Source: an uncultured Clostridia bacterium | Lineage (GTDB): Bacteria; Bacillota; Clostridia; Oscillospirales; Ruminococcaceae | NCBI GenBank assembly: GCA_947632025.1 | Contig: CANRNN010000013.1 | Location: 1 to 51,568 of the forward strand | DNA length: 51,568 nt | Reading direction: 5' to 3' | Part shown: piece by piece, positions 33,278-43,026 of the stretch | Layout: the number at the start of each line of letters is the position of its first letter | Position numbering within the stretch: the stretch's first letter is position 1 | Program-made: the position numbers and the translations under genes | Notes under the pieces: generated by a model | What the model was told of the DNA's origin: nothing | The model's input: the letters and a program-made list of their open reading frames with translations, nothing else | Databases searched by the model: none

Positions 33278-34120
33278 TTAACGAAAAAGCCGCTCGATAT
33301 CGTAAGGGAGTTTGCTTTCGGCGGACACCTTTTCGCCTGTGAGCATATCGGAAAAACTTACCTTACCGCAATGGAGCGCTTGCCTATCAAGCTCCGAACA
33401 GTCGCCGCCGTACATCTCGTCACCTATCAGCGGAAAACCTATATATGCCATATGGACACGAATCTGGTGTGTTCTCCCTGTTTTGAGAGTAATTTCCAGA
33501 AGTGTTCTGCCGTTCTTCACGAGAATGGGTCTGTACAGTGTTTCGGCGAATTTTCCGTCGGGGCGGACTTCTCTTTTAATTATGGAATCCGAGATACGTC
33601 CTATCGGCTCACAGATACTTCCGGATTCGGTGATCTCCCCGTTTACTGCAGCGAAATATGTCTTTACGAGCTTTATCCCGAATGCCGCGGGCTTGTTTTT
33701 TGCGCAGACGCAAAGCCCGCTTGTTCCGAGGTCAAGTCGGTTGAGCGGTCTGAACATAAGCTGCGGATAAAGCGCCGCGAACAGGTTTGCAAGTGTGTCG
33801 TTATAATGGTGGAGCGACGGGTGAGTCGGCATCTTCGGCGGCTTGTCGAAGATCACATAGTCCTCATTCTCAAAAATCACAGGGGCGTGAAGCGTATGAT
33901 TCGGCAGGATATCGGATTTTTCCACATCGTCGAAAACCGCCTTCAGGATATCTCCCGTATACACCCTGTCCACGGTGCGCAGTATTTCCCCGCCCCGCGT
34001 AAGCCCTCCCGAAACTTTAAGCGCGTTTATCGCCCTGCGAGAAAATCCGTGAGAACGCAGGAAATCGAGCGCTGTCATTCCGTTCTCGGAAGAAGAAACA
34101 GTGAACAGAAGAGTTCTCAT
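33278..34120 (-). CDS. RluA-family pseudouridine synthase
   Basis: The 280-aa protein has an S4-like N-terminal part (SRRAINALKVSGGLTRGGEIL) and a catalytic domain with RLDLGTSGL around the catalytic D130. The usual HRLD reads NRLD. KTGRTHQIRVHMAYIGFPLIGDEMYG near the end is standard. It converts uridine to pseudouridine in rRNA or tRNA; the exact site is not predictable. The ATG overlaps the upstream DHHW gene stop (ATGA), so it is expressed with the acylation genes although unrelated in function. Confidence 0.92.
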   Translation of the reverse strand: MRTLLFTVSSSENGMTALDFLRSHGFSRRAINALKVSGGLTRGGEILRTVDRVYTGDILKAVFDDVEKSDILPNHTLHAPVIFENEDYVIFDKPPKMPTHPSLHHYNDTLANLFAALYPQLMFRPLNRLDLGTSGLCVCAKNKPAAFGIKLVKTYFAAVNGEITESGSICEPIGRISDSIIKREVRPDGKFAETLYRPILVKNGRTLLEITLKTGRTHQIRVHMAYIGFPLIGDEMYGGDCSELDRQALHCGKVSFSDMLTGEKVSAESKLPYDIERLFR

Positions 34121-35331
34121 TTCGTGAGATTGAGCTTTCCGATATTCCGATAATCCTCCGCGAAGGTTATTGCGTTATACATTACGAGCGCCTGACTGTA
34201 ATCATCAAGGTTGACAAGCCTTCCGAGGTCCGTCTGTATATAGCGCATATCGACCATTGTTATATGGCTGTAGTGATTCGCGAGGAACGGAACGAGCGAA
34301 TGCGCATAGCTATCCTTTATCACGAGAATGGACTTTCCGTTGTCGATGTTTGTCTTTATATCCACAAGCGGCGCGTTGCTTCCCGTGAACGAGGAATATT
34401 TATCCTTTGTGTCAAGGAATTCACGAACATAGAGCGAATCATATGTTTTTATCTCCGTGCCTGTATTGACGGTCATTGTCACCTCAGGCTCGCCGTTTGC
34501 AAGATGATAATACTCCATCGTGTCGGCGGGAACGCTGTCGTCGAGGTTCTTAGAGTAAAGAGTTCCTCGGAAATCGTTGGAAGCGGTTTCGATATTGAAG
34601 GAGCCCATACCGTAAGCGCTGTATCCGAGCGATTTTGCAGCCGCGCTGTATGCGTAGAAAGCTCCCAGACTTGTCCAGTGGTGGTCGGTACGGTAGCAGA
34701 TATATTCGTCTTTATGCGCCGAGAGATAACTCAAACAGTCGATGGTCGTCACGCCGTTAAGTTGTTTATAAACGTCGTCAATAAACGCCTTTTCGCTCAA
34801 CAGACCCGCATAGGACGGGATCTTGTTTCCGTAGAACTCCTGAGCGGTCGGCGCTATCATAACATAAGTCTTGATATTTGGGTGACGCTCGGCAAATTTA
34901 TTTATAGCGGCAGCGGCTTTTTCCATACCCTCGCTGTCGTAATCCTTGAACGACTGCACCATCTGATCCCCGACGGTGTAAACGCCGTTTATCTCCTGCT
35001 TCCCCGAAAGTGTCTGCAAGCGGTTGCAGAGTTTTACCCACTCGGTTCTGCCAACGATATGGTCGCAGAGATACTTCTCAAAATCATCGCGGAAAGCCTC
35101 ACCCTCGCGGTTGTTTATATATTTCCATTTTACCGCGTCAAGGTAATCCTTTGGCGTTTTTGCAGCCTCCCACTTAACGGAATTTATCGGAGTAGGCAGC
35201 GACTGTAAGGAGCGGTTTTCGACCTCGCTTTTATCCTGTTTGGGCAAAATTATCGAAACCACCGGCAAAACGACAAGCATTGCCGAGAAAAGAGCTATCA
35301 TCAACTTGTTCGGAGTCATTTTGAATTTCAT
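34117..35331 (-). CDS. DHHW-family (AlgJ-like) exported protein
   Basis: The 404-aa protein has an N-terminal membrane anchor (residues about 9-28) and an extracellular domain with RTDHHWTSLGAFYAY, the DHHW motif of the AlgJ/AlgX-type SGNH-like family. IKTYVMIAPTAQEFYGNKIP supplies the expected early block and SILVIKDSYAHSLVPFLANHY the late Ser/Asp block. Such proteins complete transfer of acetyl groups exported by MBOAT partners to extracellular polysaccharide. The MBOAT gene lies directly upstream (12-base gap) and GGAGGG precedes the ATG. Confidence 0.88.
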   Translation of the reverse strand: MKFKMTPNKLMIALFSAMLVVLPVVSIILPKQDKSEVENRSLQSLPTPINSVKWEAAKTPKDYLDAVKWKYINNREGEAFRDDFEKYLCDHIVGRTEWVKLCNRLQTLSGKQEINGVYTVGDQMVQSFKDYDSEGMEKAAAAINKFAERHPNIKTYVMIAPTAQEFYGNKIPSYAGLLSEKAFIDDVYKQLNGVTTIDCLSYLSAHKDEYICYRTDHHWTSLGAFYAYSAAAKSLGYSAYGMGSFNIETASNDFRGTLYSKNLDDSVPADTMEYYHLANGEPEVTMTVNTGTEIKTYDSLYVREFLDTKDKYSSFTGSNAPLVDIKTNIDNGKSILVIKDSYAHSLVPFLANHYSHITMVDMRYIQTDLGRLVNLDDYSQALVMYNAITFAEDYRNIGKLNLTK

Positions 35332-35343
35332 ATGTTACCCTCC

Positions 35344-36774
35344 TTAGAAGTTAAAGTACAAAAACGGGTGGTAGGTGGAAGTCGTAACAAACGCTATGGA
35401 CGCTGTCATAACGCACATCTGCGCTATCGGATAACCGTACTGCACCCACTGCGGAGCTTTGTCGCGTATTTTTCCCACAATTATCTTCAAAGCGTCGGTA
35501 CAGCCGAAAATCGCTATTGCGAAGATAATTCCGTAGTTTACGAAATAATTTAGCGAAACGCTGTCCGCGAAAACTCCGTTTGCGCCGAACATCGCCCCGA
35601 TATAGCCGAACACCTGCCCGAAAACGTCGCCGAAATGATAAGTTTTCGCACTTACCACATCAAACATTACCCAGCCAAACACCACCAGAACGAATGTATA
35701 AAACCAACTGAAAAACGCGGGTATTTTCTCCAGCCATTTTCCGAGAAACAGCTTTTCGAGTACTATCAGGATACCAAAATATGCGCCCCAGAGCATAAAA
35801 TTCCACGCCGCTCCATGCCATACACCCGTTATCGTCCAGACGATAAGAAGATTTATTACCGTGCGGGCTTTTCCCTTTCGGCTTCCTCCAAGCGGGAAAT
35901 AAACATAGCTCTTGAACCATTCCCCAAGCGTCATATGCCAGCGCCGCCAGAATTCCGAAATGCTTTTTGACATATACGGATAGTTGAAGTTTTCGGGAAA
36001 ATTAAATCCCATCATCTTGCCCAAGCCTATCGCCATATCGGAATATCCCGAAAAGTCAAAGTATATCTGGAACGTAAACGCGAGTATGCCGAGCCACGCC
36101 GTCGCCGCCGAAAGGCTTGACAGCTCCATAACCTTGATCTCCGACCATAGAATACCGATATTATCTGCGATGAGAACTTTTTTGCCAAGACCTGTGATAA
36201 GCCGAGAAATTCCCCCTGCTACCATATCTTCTGTGATAACGCGGTCGTCTATCTCGTTTTGAACGTCCTCGTAGCGGACGATAGGACCTGCGACTATCTG
36301 CGGGAAAAGCGTTACGAACGCCATAAAGCTTGCAGCGTTTTTCTGAACCTTTATCTTCCGCCTGTAGAGGTCTACCGTATAGCTCATTGACTGGAACGTG
36401 AAAAAGCTTATACCTATCGGAAGCGGCAGATTCGGATTCGGAATACTCCACCCGAACCAAGTGTTAAATGAATTTATAAGGAATCCCGAATACTTGAAAA
36501 CTCCGAGCAGACCGAGATTCATCACAAGCGAAACGATAAGACATATTTTACGCACGACAGGCTTGTCGTCGAATTTGTCGATAATTCTTCCTGCCGTATA
36601 GTCAATAGCGGTCGATGCTATCATTGCGAGAACGTAGATGGGCTCTCCCCACGCGTAGAATAGCAGACCGCTTATCAGGATTATTACATTTTTCAGTTTC
36701 TTCGGGGAGATATAGTAGAGTATCATCGTTATCGTCAGAAACACTAACAGAAATGTCAAGCTGGAAAATACCAT
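35344..36774 (-). CDS. MBOAT O-acyltransferase (AlgI/DltB-like)
   Basis: From ATG 36774 the protein has 476 aa with about ten membrane helices. SISEFWRRWHMTLGEWFKSYVYFPLGGSRKG and the downstream TGVWHGAAWNFMLWG carry the conserved AlgI histidines. It brings acyl groups across the membrane for modification of a glycan, with the DHHW protein as extracellular partner. The frame is open a further seven codons to a TTG, but AAAGGGG sits about ten bases before ATG 36774, deciding the start. Confidence 0.93.
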   Translation of the reverse strand: MVFSSLTFLLVFLTITMILYYISPKKLKNVIILISGLLFYAWGEPIYVLAMIASTAIDYTAGRIIDKFDDKPVVRKICLIVSLVMNLGLLGVFKYSGFLINSFNTWFGWSIPNPNLPLPIGISFFTFQSMSYTVDLYRRKIKVQKNAASFMAFVTLFPQIVAGPIVRYEDVQNEIDDRVITEDMVAGGISRLITGLGKKVLIADNIGILWSEIKVMELSSLSAATAWLGILAFTFQIYFDFSGYSDMAIGLGKMMGFNFPENFNYPYMSKSISEFWRRWHMTLGEWFKSYVYFPLGGSRKGKARTVINLLIVWTITGVWHGAAWNFMLWGAYFGILIVLEKLFLGKWLEKIPAFFSWFYTFVLVVFGWVMFDVVSAKTYHFGDVFGQVFGYIGAMFGANGVFADSVSLNYFVNYGIIFAIAIFGCTDALKIIVGKIRDKAPQWVQYGYPIAQMCVMTASIAFVTTSTYHPFLYFNF

Positions 36775-36915
36775 AAAATTAAACCCCTTTATCAAAATTC
36801 AAGAGAACAAATATGCGATTCACGGCGCACAGTAAACGATATAACTATGCGCAGGCAAATCCTCTTTTTTTAACCAAACCTATATTTTGCCGAAAAACCA
36901 AATGCTTCATTCACG

Positions 36916-37500
36916 CTATTTACCTTGTACGCACTTCAAGAACTCCTCGCGGGTGTACATAATATTCAATACTTCAAGGAACATATTCGCGGAAAGCCGT
37001 TCGGGAAGCCCCAGAGCCTTTTGCAGAGCCTTTCTCCGCTCAGAGGAATTTTCCATGCCGACAAGCCCGTATTCCATCAGATCTGCCTTTGTTATCGGCT
37101 CTTTCACGGAATTTTCCGTATGCTCCGCGAAAACGCCCGCTTTTTTAAATGCTTCAAGTATAAGCTCGTCGCTTATCCCCTCTACCCCCAGAAGTCCTTG
37201 TTTTGAGGGCTTTCTCTTTCGTTTTTCCTTGCCCGTAATATCGGGGACATAGACATTTACGACCTCACCGCCGCGAGCTATCTCCCTTATTTTTGAACGT
37301 ATCTGAAAGCCCGCGCTGTCGCTGTCGGTCAGTATCACAATGCCTGTTTTTTTCGCCAGCGACGCTATAAGCTCCGCTTTCTCCGCATCATTATATATCG
37401 AAAAACCGTCCACGGGAATTATCGGCGCGTCTATGAGATTTGCCAGTTTTATCTTATCGTAGCGCCCCTCGACTATCACGGCTTGCTTTATTTTTATCAT
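36916..37500 (-). CDS. rnmV: Ribonuclease M5 (TOPRIM)
   Basis: The 194-aa protein has a TOPRIM domain at 1-95: E11 in VIVEGRYDK and the D59-S-D61 pair in VILTDSDSAGFQIR bind metal. The C-terminal half has the M5-type block PITKADLMEYGLVG then NSSERRKALQKALGLPE. The enzyme matures the 5S rRNA 5' end. It follows holA after seven bases. In many Firmicutes rnmV sits beside ksgA instead, so this location is different. A KEKRKRKP-type basic loop lies between the domains. Confidence 0.88.
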   Translation of the reverse strand: MIKIKQAVIVEGRYDKIKLANLIDAPIIPVDGFSIYNDAEKAELIASLAKKTGIVILTDSDSAGFQIRSKIREIARGGEVVNVYVPDITGKEKRKRKPSKQGLLGVEGISDELILEAFKKAGVFAEHTENSVKEPITKADLMEYGLVGMENSSERRKALQKALGLPERLSANMFLEVLNIMYTREEFLKCVQGK

Positions 37501-37507
37501 AGGATCA

Positions 37508-38560
37508 TTATTTTTTAGGAAGCGCCGAGATCTCAGCCACAGCGCGTTCTATCATAAGTCTTTGGCTTATTTTCGAGGAATTTACGAGCCTGTTTACATC
37601 ATACAAGATCGCCAGACAATTGCCCAGATACTCCTTAGAGAGATTTTTGGCGCTTCGGTAAGCGTTTTCCACCACAAACGCGCGGTTTTTGGCATACTTG
37701 AACGCCTCGATGGTTTCCGACGCTGTTTTTTTCATAAGAAGTCCGAGTTTTGCCCGATAAAGGTCGATAAAATGCCCCGAAAGAACGGAAAGGACAACGC
37801 CGGCATCGGTATTCTGCGTGAACAGAATATCGAGTATGCGCATGGCGTTGCCTGTTCTTCCGGCGAAAAGCTCCTTTGAAAGGTTATAGATATTCGTTTC
37901 TAACCGCTTGGGAACAAGGGCTTCGATATCATCTATAGTAATTTCTTTGTTCGTGCTTTGACTTTTGAACGCACAAAGCTTCTCTATTTCGATCTGAAGC
38001 AGAGTAAGTCCGCCGCCGCATTCCGACGCGAGATAACAGGCGTTCTGGTATGAAATTTCAAAACCCGCACCCGCAAATTTCTTAATAGTCATATCCGCAA
38101 GCTTCAGCTGCGGAAGCCGCGACAGCTCGCATGATACGCCCGCTTTTTCCAGAGCGTCGAAAAACTTCTTCGGCTTTTCTTTCAAGCCCTTAAGTGTGAA
38201 TTCGGGATCTCTCTGCGCCGCTATCAGCACGGTCGTTTCGGGAATATTCTTCAGAAGTTCAAAATACTTTTTTGTTTCGGAAATATCCAGTCCCGCAGGG
38301 TCAGGATCCTGTATAAGCACACACTTATACTCCGAAAAAAAGGGCAGATTGTCCGTGATATCCGACAATTCGTCCGCTTTGGGGAGTTTGTCAAACTTTG
38401 TGAAATTCATATCCCTCGCAGATTCGGGAACAGCAGCCGAAATTATCTTGTCGACATAGGTTTTCACAAGAAAATCCTCGTCGCCGTAAAGCAAGTATAC
38501 TCTTTCAAGCTTTCCCGACGCTATTCCGGCTTTGAGTTGAGCTTCGTTGATTTTTCCCAT
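37508..38560 (-). CDS. holA: DNA polymerase III delta subunit
   Basis: The 350-aa clamp-loader subunit has RVYLLYGDEDFLVKTYVDKI near the start, LLIAAQRDPEF-like strands, and the helical collar domain at the end (ISQRLMIERAVAEI). HolA opens the sliding clamp and lacks a working Walker A, as here. ATG 38560 is two bases after the HIT stop; a TTG two codons upstream lies inside the HIT stop region. The holA-HIT linkage suggests coupled translation. Confidence 0.92.
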   Translation of the reverse strand: MGKINEAQLKAGIASGKLERVYLLYGDEDFLVKTYVDKIISAAVPESARDMNFTKFDKLPKADELSDITDNLPFFSEYKCVLIQDPDPAGLDISETKKYFELLKNIPETTVLIAAQRDPEFTLKGLKEKPKKFFDALEKAGVSCELSRLPQLKLADMTIKKFAGAGFEISYQNACYLASECGGGLTLLQIEIEKLCAFKSQSTNKEITIDDIEALVPKRLETNIYNLSKELFAGRTGNAMRILDILFTQNTDAGVVLSVLSGHFIDLYRAKLGLLMKKTASETIEAFKYAKNRAFVVENAYRSAKNLSKEYLGNCLAILYDVNRLVNSSKISQRLMIERAVAEISALPKK

Positions 38561-38562
38561 TA

Positions 38563-38999
<437 letters not shown>

Positions 39000-39011
39000 C
39001 AGTAAACGCAA

Positions 39012-41642
39012 TTACCCAATATGCTTTTTAACTATCTCGACAGCCGCTGAAAGCGCGTCGGGGAGCTTTGCCGCGTCGGGAACGCCCGCCATAGCCTGAT
39101 CGGGCTTGCCGCCGCCCTTTCCGCCTGCGACAACCGCTATTTCACGCACAAGCGTTCCGGCGTTCGCGCCTTTTGCCACCGCGCTCTTGGAGCATTTGCA
39201 GAGAATATTTGACTTGCCGTCCGAAGTCCCCGCCAAAACCGCCACAAAGCACTCAAACCTGTCCGCAAGGCTGTCGCCGACCTTGCGCAAGCCGTCCGCG
39301 CCCGTGCCGTCAATCTGCGCCGTGATTATCTTCACGCCGTTTATTTCGGGAACGTTCTCGCCGAGAGTGCCGAGTTTTTCATTCGCGGCAGCCTGCTCCA
39401 TGCTCTCTATCTTCTTATCCTTTTCGCGAAGTTCGGTCATAACGCTCTCCGCGCGGCGTACAAGGTCGTCCGCATTCTGCGCTTTGAGAACCGAGCAGGT
39501 CTTGTTTAACGTATTCTCATAATCATACAGCATTGACATAACGCCCATGCCCGTGATAGCCTGAATTCTTCTCACGCCGCTTGCAACGGACGTTTCCAGA
39601 ACGATCTTGAACAGCCCCGCCTGCGCTGAGTTTTTAAGGTGCGTACCGCCGCAGAATTCCGTCGAATAATCGCCAACGGACACTACTCTTACCACATCGC
39701 CGTATTTCTCGCCGAACAGAGCCATTGCGCCCTTTTTGCGGGCTTCCTCAATCGGCAGAACCTCCGTTACGACGGGCGCTGCCGCCATTATAACATTGTT
39801 GACATATTGCTCAACTTTGAGAATTTCCTCATCGGTAAGCGCGCTGAAATGCGAAAAGTCGAATCTGCACTGCGTGGGAGATACAAGCGAGCCGCACTGG
39901 TGAACGTGTTCTCCGAGAACGTGCCGCAAAGCCGCCTGGAGAATATGACAGCAGGTGTGGTTGCGCTCGGTCGCCATACGAAGTTCCTCGTCTACCTTAG
40001 CGGTAACACTGTCCCCCGTTGAAAATTCTCCCGACTTCACCTCGCAGGTGCTGATAAACTGTCCGCCGCCGAGCTTTTTGGTGTCAAGGACTTCAAGAAC
40101 AGAATCACCCTTTGTGATAACGCCCCTGTCGCCGACCTGACCGCCCATTTCTGCGTAAAACGGCGTTTTTTCGATAACAACGCCGACTTTGTCGCCCGCT
40201 TTGCAGGAATTGACAACCTCCCCGTCCTTTACGACAGCGAGAATTTTCGTGTCCGAAACAAGCGTGTCATACCCGACAAACTCCGTCGAAAACGCGTCAA
40301 GCGCGGAATTCTTCGCGTTATCCCAGCCGCCGCCGAGGGATTTATTCGCTCTTGCGGTGTCCTTTTGTACTTTCATACACTCCGCAAAGCCGTCCTCGTC
40401 CGCAGAAAGTCCTTTTTCCGCGAGAATTTCCTTTGTAAGGTCAATCGGGAAGCCGTAGGTATCGTGGAGCTTGAAAATATCCTCTCCCGAAAGCACGGTT
40501 TTGCCCTCTTTTTGGAGCTTTTCAATCATATCGGAGAGAATTTCCGTGCCCTTGTCGACGGTCTTTGCAAAACTCTCTTCTTCCTGCTGAATTACCTTTT
40601 TAATATAAGCGCGTTTTTCGGCTAGTTCCGGATAAGCGGAAACATTCTCGTCAATTACGGTATCGCACACCTCGTACAAAAACGGCTTGTTGTAGCCGAG
40701 CAGTCTGCCGTGACGAGCCGCGCGGCGCAAGAGTCTGCGCATTACATACCCGCGCCCCTCGTTCGACGGGAGAATGCCGTCGCCCGCCATAAACGTCGTA
40801 GAACGGATATGGTCGGTGATAACACGTATTGAAACGTCCTTCTTATCGTCCTCGTGATATTTCACACCCACAATCGAGCATATCTTTTCAAGGATATTTC
40901 TCACGGTGTCCACTTCAAACAGGTTGTCCACGTCCTGCATAACGCACGCAAGGCGTTCAAGACCCATTCCCGTGTCTATATTTTTAGTTTTCAGCTGAGT
41001 ATAGTTGCCGTTGCCGTCGTTGTCAAACTGCGTGAAAACGTTGTTCCAAATCTCAATAATACGGTCGTTTTCCTCAGCCTGCTCGAAACTCTCCAGCGGA
41101 CCGTACTTTTCACCCCTGTCAAAGTGAATTTCCGAGCAAGGACCGCAAGGACCGCTTCCATGCTCCCAGAAATTGTCAGTTTTACCGAGCTTTATAATCC
41201 TGTCGCGCGGAACGCCTATCTCGTTTGCCCAGATGTCGCCCGCTTCGTCGTCCTCCTCGTAAATAGTCACCCACAATCTTTCGGGCGGTATCTCAAGTGT
41301 TTTTGTGAGATACTCCCACGCCCACGCTATTGCTTCGTGCTTGAAATAATCCCCAAACGAGAAATTTCCGAGCATCTCGAAATATGTTCCGTGACGTGCG
41401 GTCTTGCCAACGTTCTCAATATCCGGCGTTCTTATGCACTTCTGGCAGGTTGTAACACGGTGGCAGGGGGGTTCTTCTATTCCCTGAAAATACTTTTTCA
41501 GCGGCGTCATACCCGCGTTTATCAGCAGTATCGAGTTATCCCCCTGCGGTACCAGCGGAAAGCTCGCCATTCGCAGATGTCCTTTTGATTCAAAAAATTT
41601 CAGATAGCTTTCTCTCAGCTCGTTAAGTCCCATATACTTCAT
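39012..41642 (-). CDS. alaS: Alanyl-tRNA synthetase
   Basis: From ATG 41642 the protein has 876 aa, the family length. The aminoacylation domain starts LNELRESYLKFFESKGHLRM and shows GHGSGPCGPCSEI-like ATP/alanine motifs (EHGSGPCGPCSEIHFD). The editing domain has ERNHTCCHILQAALRHVLG and the metal-binding FCGGTHLKNSAQAG. The DHHA1 domain closes with GGGKPDQAMAGVPDAAKL. The open frame runs a further 33 codons upstream over the promoter region; AAAGGACGG before ATG 41642 supports this start. The short leader has no room for a T-box. Confidence 0.97.
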   Translation of the reverse strand: MKYMGLNELRESYLKFFESKGHLRMASFPLVPQGDNSILLINAGMTPLKKYFQGIEEPPCHRVTTCQKCIRTPDIENVGKTARHGTYFEMLGNFSFGDYFKHEAIAWAWEYLTKTLEIPPERLWVTIYEEDDEAGDIWANEIGVPRDRIIKLGKTDNFWEHGSGPCGPCSEIHFDRGEKYGPLESFEQAEENDRIIEIWNNVFTQFDNDGNGNYTQLKTKNIDTGMGLERLACVMQDVDNLFEVDTVRNILEKICSIVGVKYHEDDKKDVSIRVITDHIRSTTFMAGDGILPSNEGRGYVMRRLLRRAARHGRLLGYNKPFLYEVCDTVIDENVSAYPELAEKRAYIKKVIQQEEESFAKTVDKGTEILSDMIEKLQKEGKTVLSGEDIFKLHDTYGFPIDLTKEILAEKGLSADEDGFAECMKVQKDTARANKSLGGGWDNAKNSALDAFSTEFVGYDTLVSDTKILAVVKDGEVVNSCKAGDKVGVVIEKTPFYAEMGGQVGDRGVITKGDSVLEVLDTKKLGGGQFISTCEVKSGEFSTGDSVTAKVDEELRMATERNHTCCHILQAALRHVLGEHVHQCGSLVSPTQCRFDFSHFSALTDEEILKVEQYVNNVIMAAAPVVTEVLPIEEARKKGAMALFGEKYGDVVRVVSVGDYSTEFCGGTHLKNSAQAGLFKIVLETSVASGVRRIQAITGMGVMSMLYDYENTLNKTCSVLKAQNADDLVRRAESVMTELREKDKKIESMEQAAANEKLGTLGENVPEINGVKIITAQIDGTGADGLRKVGDSLADRFECFVAVLAGTSDGKSNILCKCSKSAVAKGANAGTLVREIAVVAGGKGGGKPDQAMAGVPDAAKLPDALSAAVEIVKKHIG

Positions 41643-41712
41643 AATTTTTCCGTCCTTTGATTTACAGAAATTTCCACGTTGATTCAACTTAAAAACAACG
41701 CATACACATAAT

Positions 41713-41741
41713 ATTATATAAAAAATTTCACCGATTGTCAA
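41713..41741 (-). promoter_or_regulatory. Promoter of alaS
   Basis: On the minus strand TTGACA (41736-41741), a 17-base spacer and TATAAT (41713-41718). Start near 41706, giving an about 60-base leader. Confidence 0.88.
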
Positions 41742-41791
41742 GGGGGTTTTGGCAGTTTACAGTTAAAAGTGAACAATAAGAAGCGGTTCTG

Positions 41792-41809
41792 CTTCTTACT
41801 TCTTACCTC
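41792..41809 (-). repeat. Heptamer repeat cluster B
   Basis: Units CTTCTTA, CTTCTTA, CCTC on the plus strand, i.e. the complement of cluster A, sit just after the DUF4870 terminator. An AAGAAGC/GCTTCTT hairpin (41777-41796) overlaps it. Confidence 0.45.
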
Positions 41810-41837
41810 AAAAAAAAACTGCCGCATAAAGCGGCAG
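41810..41837 (-). terminator. Terminator of the DUF4870-type gene
   Basis: CTGCCGC (41819-41825) pairs with GCGGCAG (41831-41837). On the minus strand it is followed by a run of nine T. Confidence 0.88.
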
Positions 41838-41855
41838 CCTTGCTGTTGTGTGAAA

Positions 41856-42170
41856 TTACTTGATGATCCTAATTTTTCCGATAAGGGGAAGTTCCTTCAT
41901 CTCACCCTGACAAGCGTTCACTATGCCCATTATCATAAGAACCAGCCAGAAAATGTCGACCGCCCAAAAAAGCAGACCGATAATCCAGCCGATAATGGGG
42001 ATAAGGGTGATTATACCCGCAACAATGTTTACTGCGATCTCTGCGATGAACAGAACCAATCCCTGATTTGCATGGAATTTTGAAAACTCAGTCTTTCCCG
42101 CAAGCAGCGGAACCAAAAACAGAATTCCGATATACGCCAGAACACCGAATACCTTTTCGTCGTTTTCCAT
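41856..42170 (-). CDS. DUF4870-type small membrane protein
   Basis: The 104-aa protein has three hydrophobic segments: VFGVLAYIGILFLVPLLA, a long central stretch from LVLFIAEIAVNIVAGIITLI, and IGLLFWAVDIFWLVLMIMGI. FSKFHANQGLVLFI is the signature of the DUF4870/Tic20-like family of unknown function. GGAGGG precedes the ATG. It has its own promoter and terminator, so it is monocistronic. Confidence 0.85.
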   Translation of the reverse strand: MENDEKVFGVLAYIGILFLVPLLAGKTEFSKFHANQGLVLFIAEIAVNIVAGIITLIPIIGWIIGLLFWAVDIFWLVLMIMGIVNACQGEMKELPLIGKIRIIK

Positions 42171-42226
42171 TGAAAAACCCTCCGATTACAAAATTATATA
42201 TCTGCGGTGTGCTGCCGCATAATATT

Positions 42227-42255
42227 ACTATACCAAATTTTGCTCAAAAAGTCAA
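42227..42255 (-). promoter_or_regulatory. Promoter of the DUF4870-type gene
   Basis: On the minus strand TTGACT (42250-42255), a 17-base spacer and TATAGT (42227-42232). Confidence 0.7.
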
Positions 42256-42345
42256 GAACAATTCACAACATTTTTATGAATTTGAACTTTTTTTGTAACT
42301 TTTCACAAATTTTGGCTTCAAAACTAAATGGTATAGTAAAATTTA

Positions 42346-42972
42346 CTAAATTCCACGAAAATAGGGATTGTTCTTTTTTTCGGCTGATAGGGTCGTCGGT
42401 TCGCCGTGACCGCAAAGAAGCGTGTAATCACCCTCGATCTTTGCGATACGGGAAACGGATTCCTGCATACTTCTCGAACTGCCGGAATAACCGTCGGTGC
42501 GTCCGACGCTCCCGCAGAAAACCACATCTCCCGTAAAAATAACGCCCCATTTTTCACAAAAAAGCAGACAACTGCCCGCCGTATGCCCCGAACAGGTCAT
42601 TACAGAAAATTCTGTGCCGCAGACCGAAAACTTATCTCCGTCCGAAAACAGGTGATCGGGAGTTATCGGTCTGAATTCTGTTCCCTGCATAAACCATGCC
42701 CAGCTTTTGTCTGAACTTGAATACATTTCCGAATCGAGGTCGGGAGCGTAGATAGGCGCTCCGGTGCGCTCCTTAAGAGCAGCCGCACCTGCAAAATGAT
42801 CGTAATGCCCGTGAGTGATGATTATTCCGCCGAGCGCAAGTCCCTCGTTTTCAAGCAGAGCCATTACCTCCTCGGAGGAAGCGGGGTCTATAACTATTGC
42901 CTTTTCCCCTGCGGGAATAACGTAACAGTTGGAAGCCAATGCTCCCAAAGGAAGGCAGGCGATCTTCTCCAT
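42346..42972 (-). CDS. MBL-fold hydrolase, glyoxalase-II-like
   Basis: The 208-aa protein has the metallo-beta-lactamase metal motif HGHYDH at 54-59, a further His in SGHTAGSC, GDVVFCGSVGRTD with the bridging Asp, and LLCGHGEPTTL with the last His. This is the YcbL/GloB-like arrangement of small thioester hydrolases; the substrate cannot be assigned. GAGGAG precedes the ATG. It follows relA after 54 bases containing heptamer repeats and is probably the last gene of the purB-recJ-relA cluster. Confidence 0.9.
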   Translation of the reverse strand: MEKIACLPLGALASNCYVIPAGEKAIVIDPASSEEVMALLENEGLALGGIIITHGHYDHFAGAAALKERTGAPIYAPDLDSEMYSSSDKSWAWFMQGTEFRPITPDHLFSDGDKFSVCGTEFSVMTCSGHTAGSCLLFCEKWGVIFTGDVVFCGSVGRTDGYSGSSRSMQESVSRIAKIEGDYTLLCGHGEPTTLSAEKKNNPYFRGI

Positions 42973-42993
42973 AAATATTCTCCTCTTCTATAT

Positions 42994-43023
42994 AACCTCT
43001 TACTTCTAACCTCTAACCTCTAA
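42994..43023 (-). repeat. Heptamer repeat cluster C
   Basis: On the plus strand four 7-base units (CCTCTTA, CTTCTAA, CCTCTAA twice) fill most of the gap between relA and the MBL gene. They are inverted with respect to cluster A. Confidence 0.6.
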
Positions 43024-43026
43024 AAA

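Noticed and set aside
41643-41712. T-box leader for alaS
   Set aside because: Only about 60 bases separate the promoter start from the ATG, too short for a T-box.
41777-41796. AAGAAGC/GCTTCTT hairpin as a second terminator
   Set aside because: No U-run follows on either strand; it overlaps heptamer units and may be a by-product of them.
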